Below, in pieces: positions 63,025-64,000 of a stretch of DNA of 64,000 nt. The stretch is from CALBZH01 sp964538515 (GTDB lineage Bacteria > Desulfobacterota > Syntrophobacteria > Syntrophobacterales > Syntrophobacteraceae). The stretch spans positions 1 to 64,000 of the forward strand of contig CAZIEW010000017.1 of the NCBI GenBank assembly GCA_964538515.1, in the 5' to 3' direction. The notes below the pieces were generated by a model. That model was not told where the DNA came from. It ran no database searches and worked only from the letters and a program-made list of their open reading frames with translations. Numbering within the stretch: the first letter of the stretch is position 1; every line of letters begins with the position of its first letter. The position numbers were made by a program, and so were the translations under genes.

Positions 63025-64000
63025 TCCCTCTCCCTTCGATGGTTGGAATGGGAAGCTCCACGGTAAAGCACGTCCCCTTTCCCACTTCGCTTTTGACTCT
63101 AATCGCCCCGTTGTGATTCTTAATGATGCCATAGCTGATGAAAAGCCCAAGTCCAGTCCCGGAAGCTCCTTTGGTAGTAAAGAATGGATCAAACACATTG
63201 CTTAAATATTCAGAAGGAATTCCTTTTCCAGTGTCTTTTATTTCAATTTCGACAAAATTGCCGTTATCTGAAAGTTTAGTTTTTATGTATATGTCATCTC
63301 CTGGTGACACTGCTTGAACGGCATTCGTTAGAATATTTATTAATACTTCTTGAATTTGATAAACATCTATTACCAGATCTGGTAAGTCGGAATCTAGTGT
63401 AGAATGTACCTCAACATTGCATATGCATATCATGTTTTGAACTAACTTTAGGCTCTTTTGGACAACTTCATTGATATAAGCCACGACCATGTTTGGCTTC
63501 TTTGGCTTGGAAAAGTCAATCAGATTCTTTACGATCTCCTTTATACGATCTGCCTCTTCGTCTACTCGTCTTACGTACTCAAGGCGCTCATCTTTTTCAA
63601 GGTCATCGTATAGCTCTTGGAAGCCTTGGGCGATCATGGAGATATTGTTTAAGGGATTCCCCAGTTCATGGGCAACTCCGGCTGTGAGAACACCGATCGA
63701 TGCCAGCTTCTTCGCCTGGATGATGAGCTCTTCCCGGTTTCGAAGCTCTTCAGCCATTGAATTGATCGCCTTGGTGACGGATCCCAGCTCGTCGCGTGCG
63801 ATCTCGGTTGCCACGGGATTGAAATTGCCTTCGGATATGAAATGCGCCGTGGTTTCAATCCTTTTGAGGGATCTCAAAATCCTCAGAAAAATGAGCTGAC
63901 TGACGCCGATGGCGGAGAGCAGAATCAGGCAAAACGACGTAAAAAGCCCTCTCTTGGATTGCGAGATGATCTTGTTCACATTGGTTCGTTCGAGCTGCGT
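62996..64000 (-). CDS. HAMP sensor histidine kinase, 5' end outside the window
   Basis: The reading frame stays open to the right edge, so at least 330 residues of the C-terminal part are present. Visible are a membrane helix (LFTSFCLILLSAIGVSQLIFL), HAMP, GVAHELGNPLNNIS with the phospho-His, ILTNAVQAV, DTGKGIPSE and GTGLGLFISYG. The sensor domain and start lie beyond 64000. The base composition between 63200 and 63500 is richer in A and T than in neighbouring genes. It pairs with the overlapping single-domain regulator. Confidence 0.87.
   Translation of the reverse strand, partial: TQLERTNVNKIISQSKRGLFTSFCLILLSAIGVSQLIFLRILRSLKRIETTAHFISEGNFNPVATEIARDELGSVTKAINSMAEELRNREELIIQAKKLASIGVLTAGVAHELGNPLNNISMIAQGFQELYDDLEKDERLEYVRRVDEEADRIKEIVKNLIDFSKPKKPNMVVAYINEVVQKSLKLVQNMICICNVEVHSTLDSDLPDLVIDVYQIQEVLINILTNAVQAVSPGDDIYIKTKLSDNGNFVEIEIKDTGKGIPSEYLSNVFDPFFTTKGASGTGLGLFISYGIIKNHNGAIRVKSEVGKGTCFTVELPIPTIEGRGNEQAQNHGD

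Overview
The window comes from a GC-rich Gram-negative anaerobe, most likely a Desulfobacterota lineage of the sulfate-reducing or syntrophic kind (Syntrophobacter-like). This is inferred from family content and was not placed by any search: two formate dehydrogenases, six HdrA-type FAD modules in four proteins, a QmoC/HdrD-like membrane protein, DsrK-like CCG domains, a tetrathionate-reductase-like Mo enzyme and many NtrC/PAS-kinase pairs. The sequence is a draft: a run of 10 Ns at 61077-61086 interrupts a kinase, and one two-component locus carries several lesions.

Left part (0-11 kb): a DUF922 metalloprotease-like gene; a five-gene plus-strand cluster (U32-like TIM-barrel Fe-S protein, BioB/HydE-like radical SAM enzyme, and an SsuABC/ThiXYZ-type ABC transporter); a minus-strand pair of periplasmic CopC-like protein and beta-barrel-like protein; and a 1050-aa PAS/GAF kinase.

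11-25 kb, minus strand: a redox block. It encodes a tandem HdrA, a NuoG-like cytoplasmic formate dehydrogenase, an HdrA-MvhD fusion, a secreted DUF1573 protein, a periplasmic Cys-type formate dehydrogenase (FdhAB) and a DUF166 protein. It has HdrA and formate dehydrogenase but no HdrB or HdrC, and looks built to move electrons between formate and low-potential carriers on both sides of the membrane.

25-34 kb, minus strand: a decaying kinase/regulator locus with a MITE-like repeat, then a TtrA/TtrB-like reductase without the NrfD-type membrane subunit, and a secreted transglutaminase-like protein with a secreted rhodanese. 34-38 kb: a C5-methyltransferase, PD-(D/E)XK nuclease and Vsr restriction-modification cassette.

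38-54 kb: the highlight. An NtrC regulator and a kinase with an N-terminal Rossmann domain are divergent from a seven-gene operon: a membrane protein fusing HdrC, a b-type six-helix domain and HdrD; an HdrA carrying a whole NfnB/GltD-type NAD(P)H oxidoreductase in its middle; MvhD; an FrhB-like protein; a tandem HdrA; HdrC; and HdrB. Upstream lie a near-consensus sigma-54 promoter and a duplicated palindrome about 110 bp before it, suggesting direct control by the neighbouring regulator. An archaemetzincin and a GcvH-like protein with duplicated Cys4 motifs follow.

56-64 kb: two-component genes: NtrC plus PAS kinase, a kinase with a probable c-heme periplasmic domain (broken by the gap), a receiver-kinase, and a further regulator/kinase pair running off the right edge. 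No tRNA, rRNA or CRISPR array was recognised.
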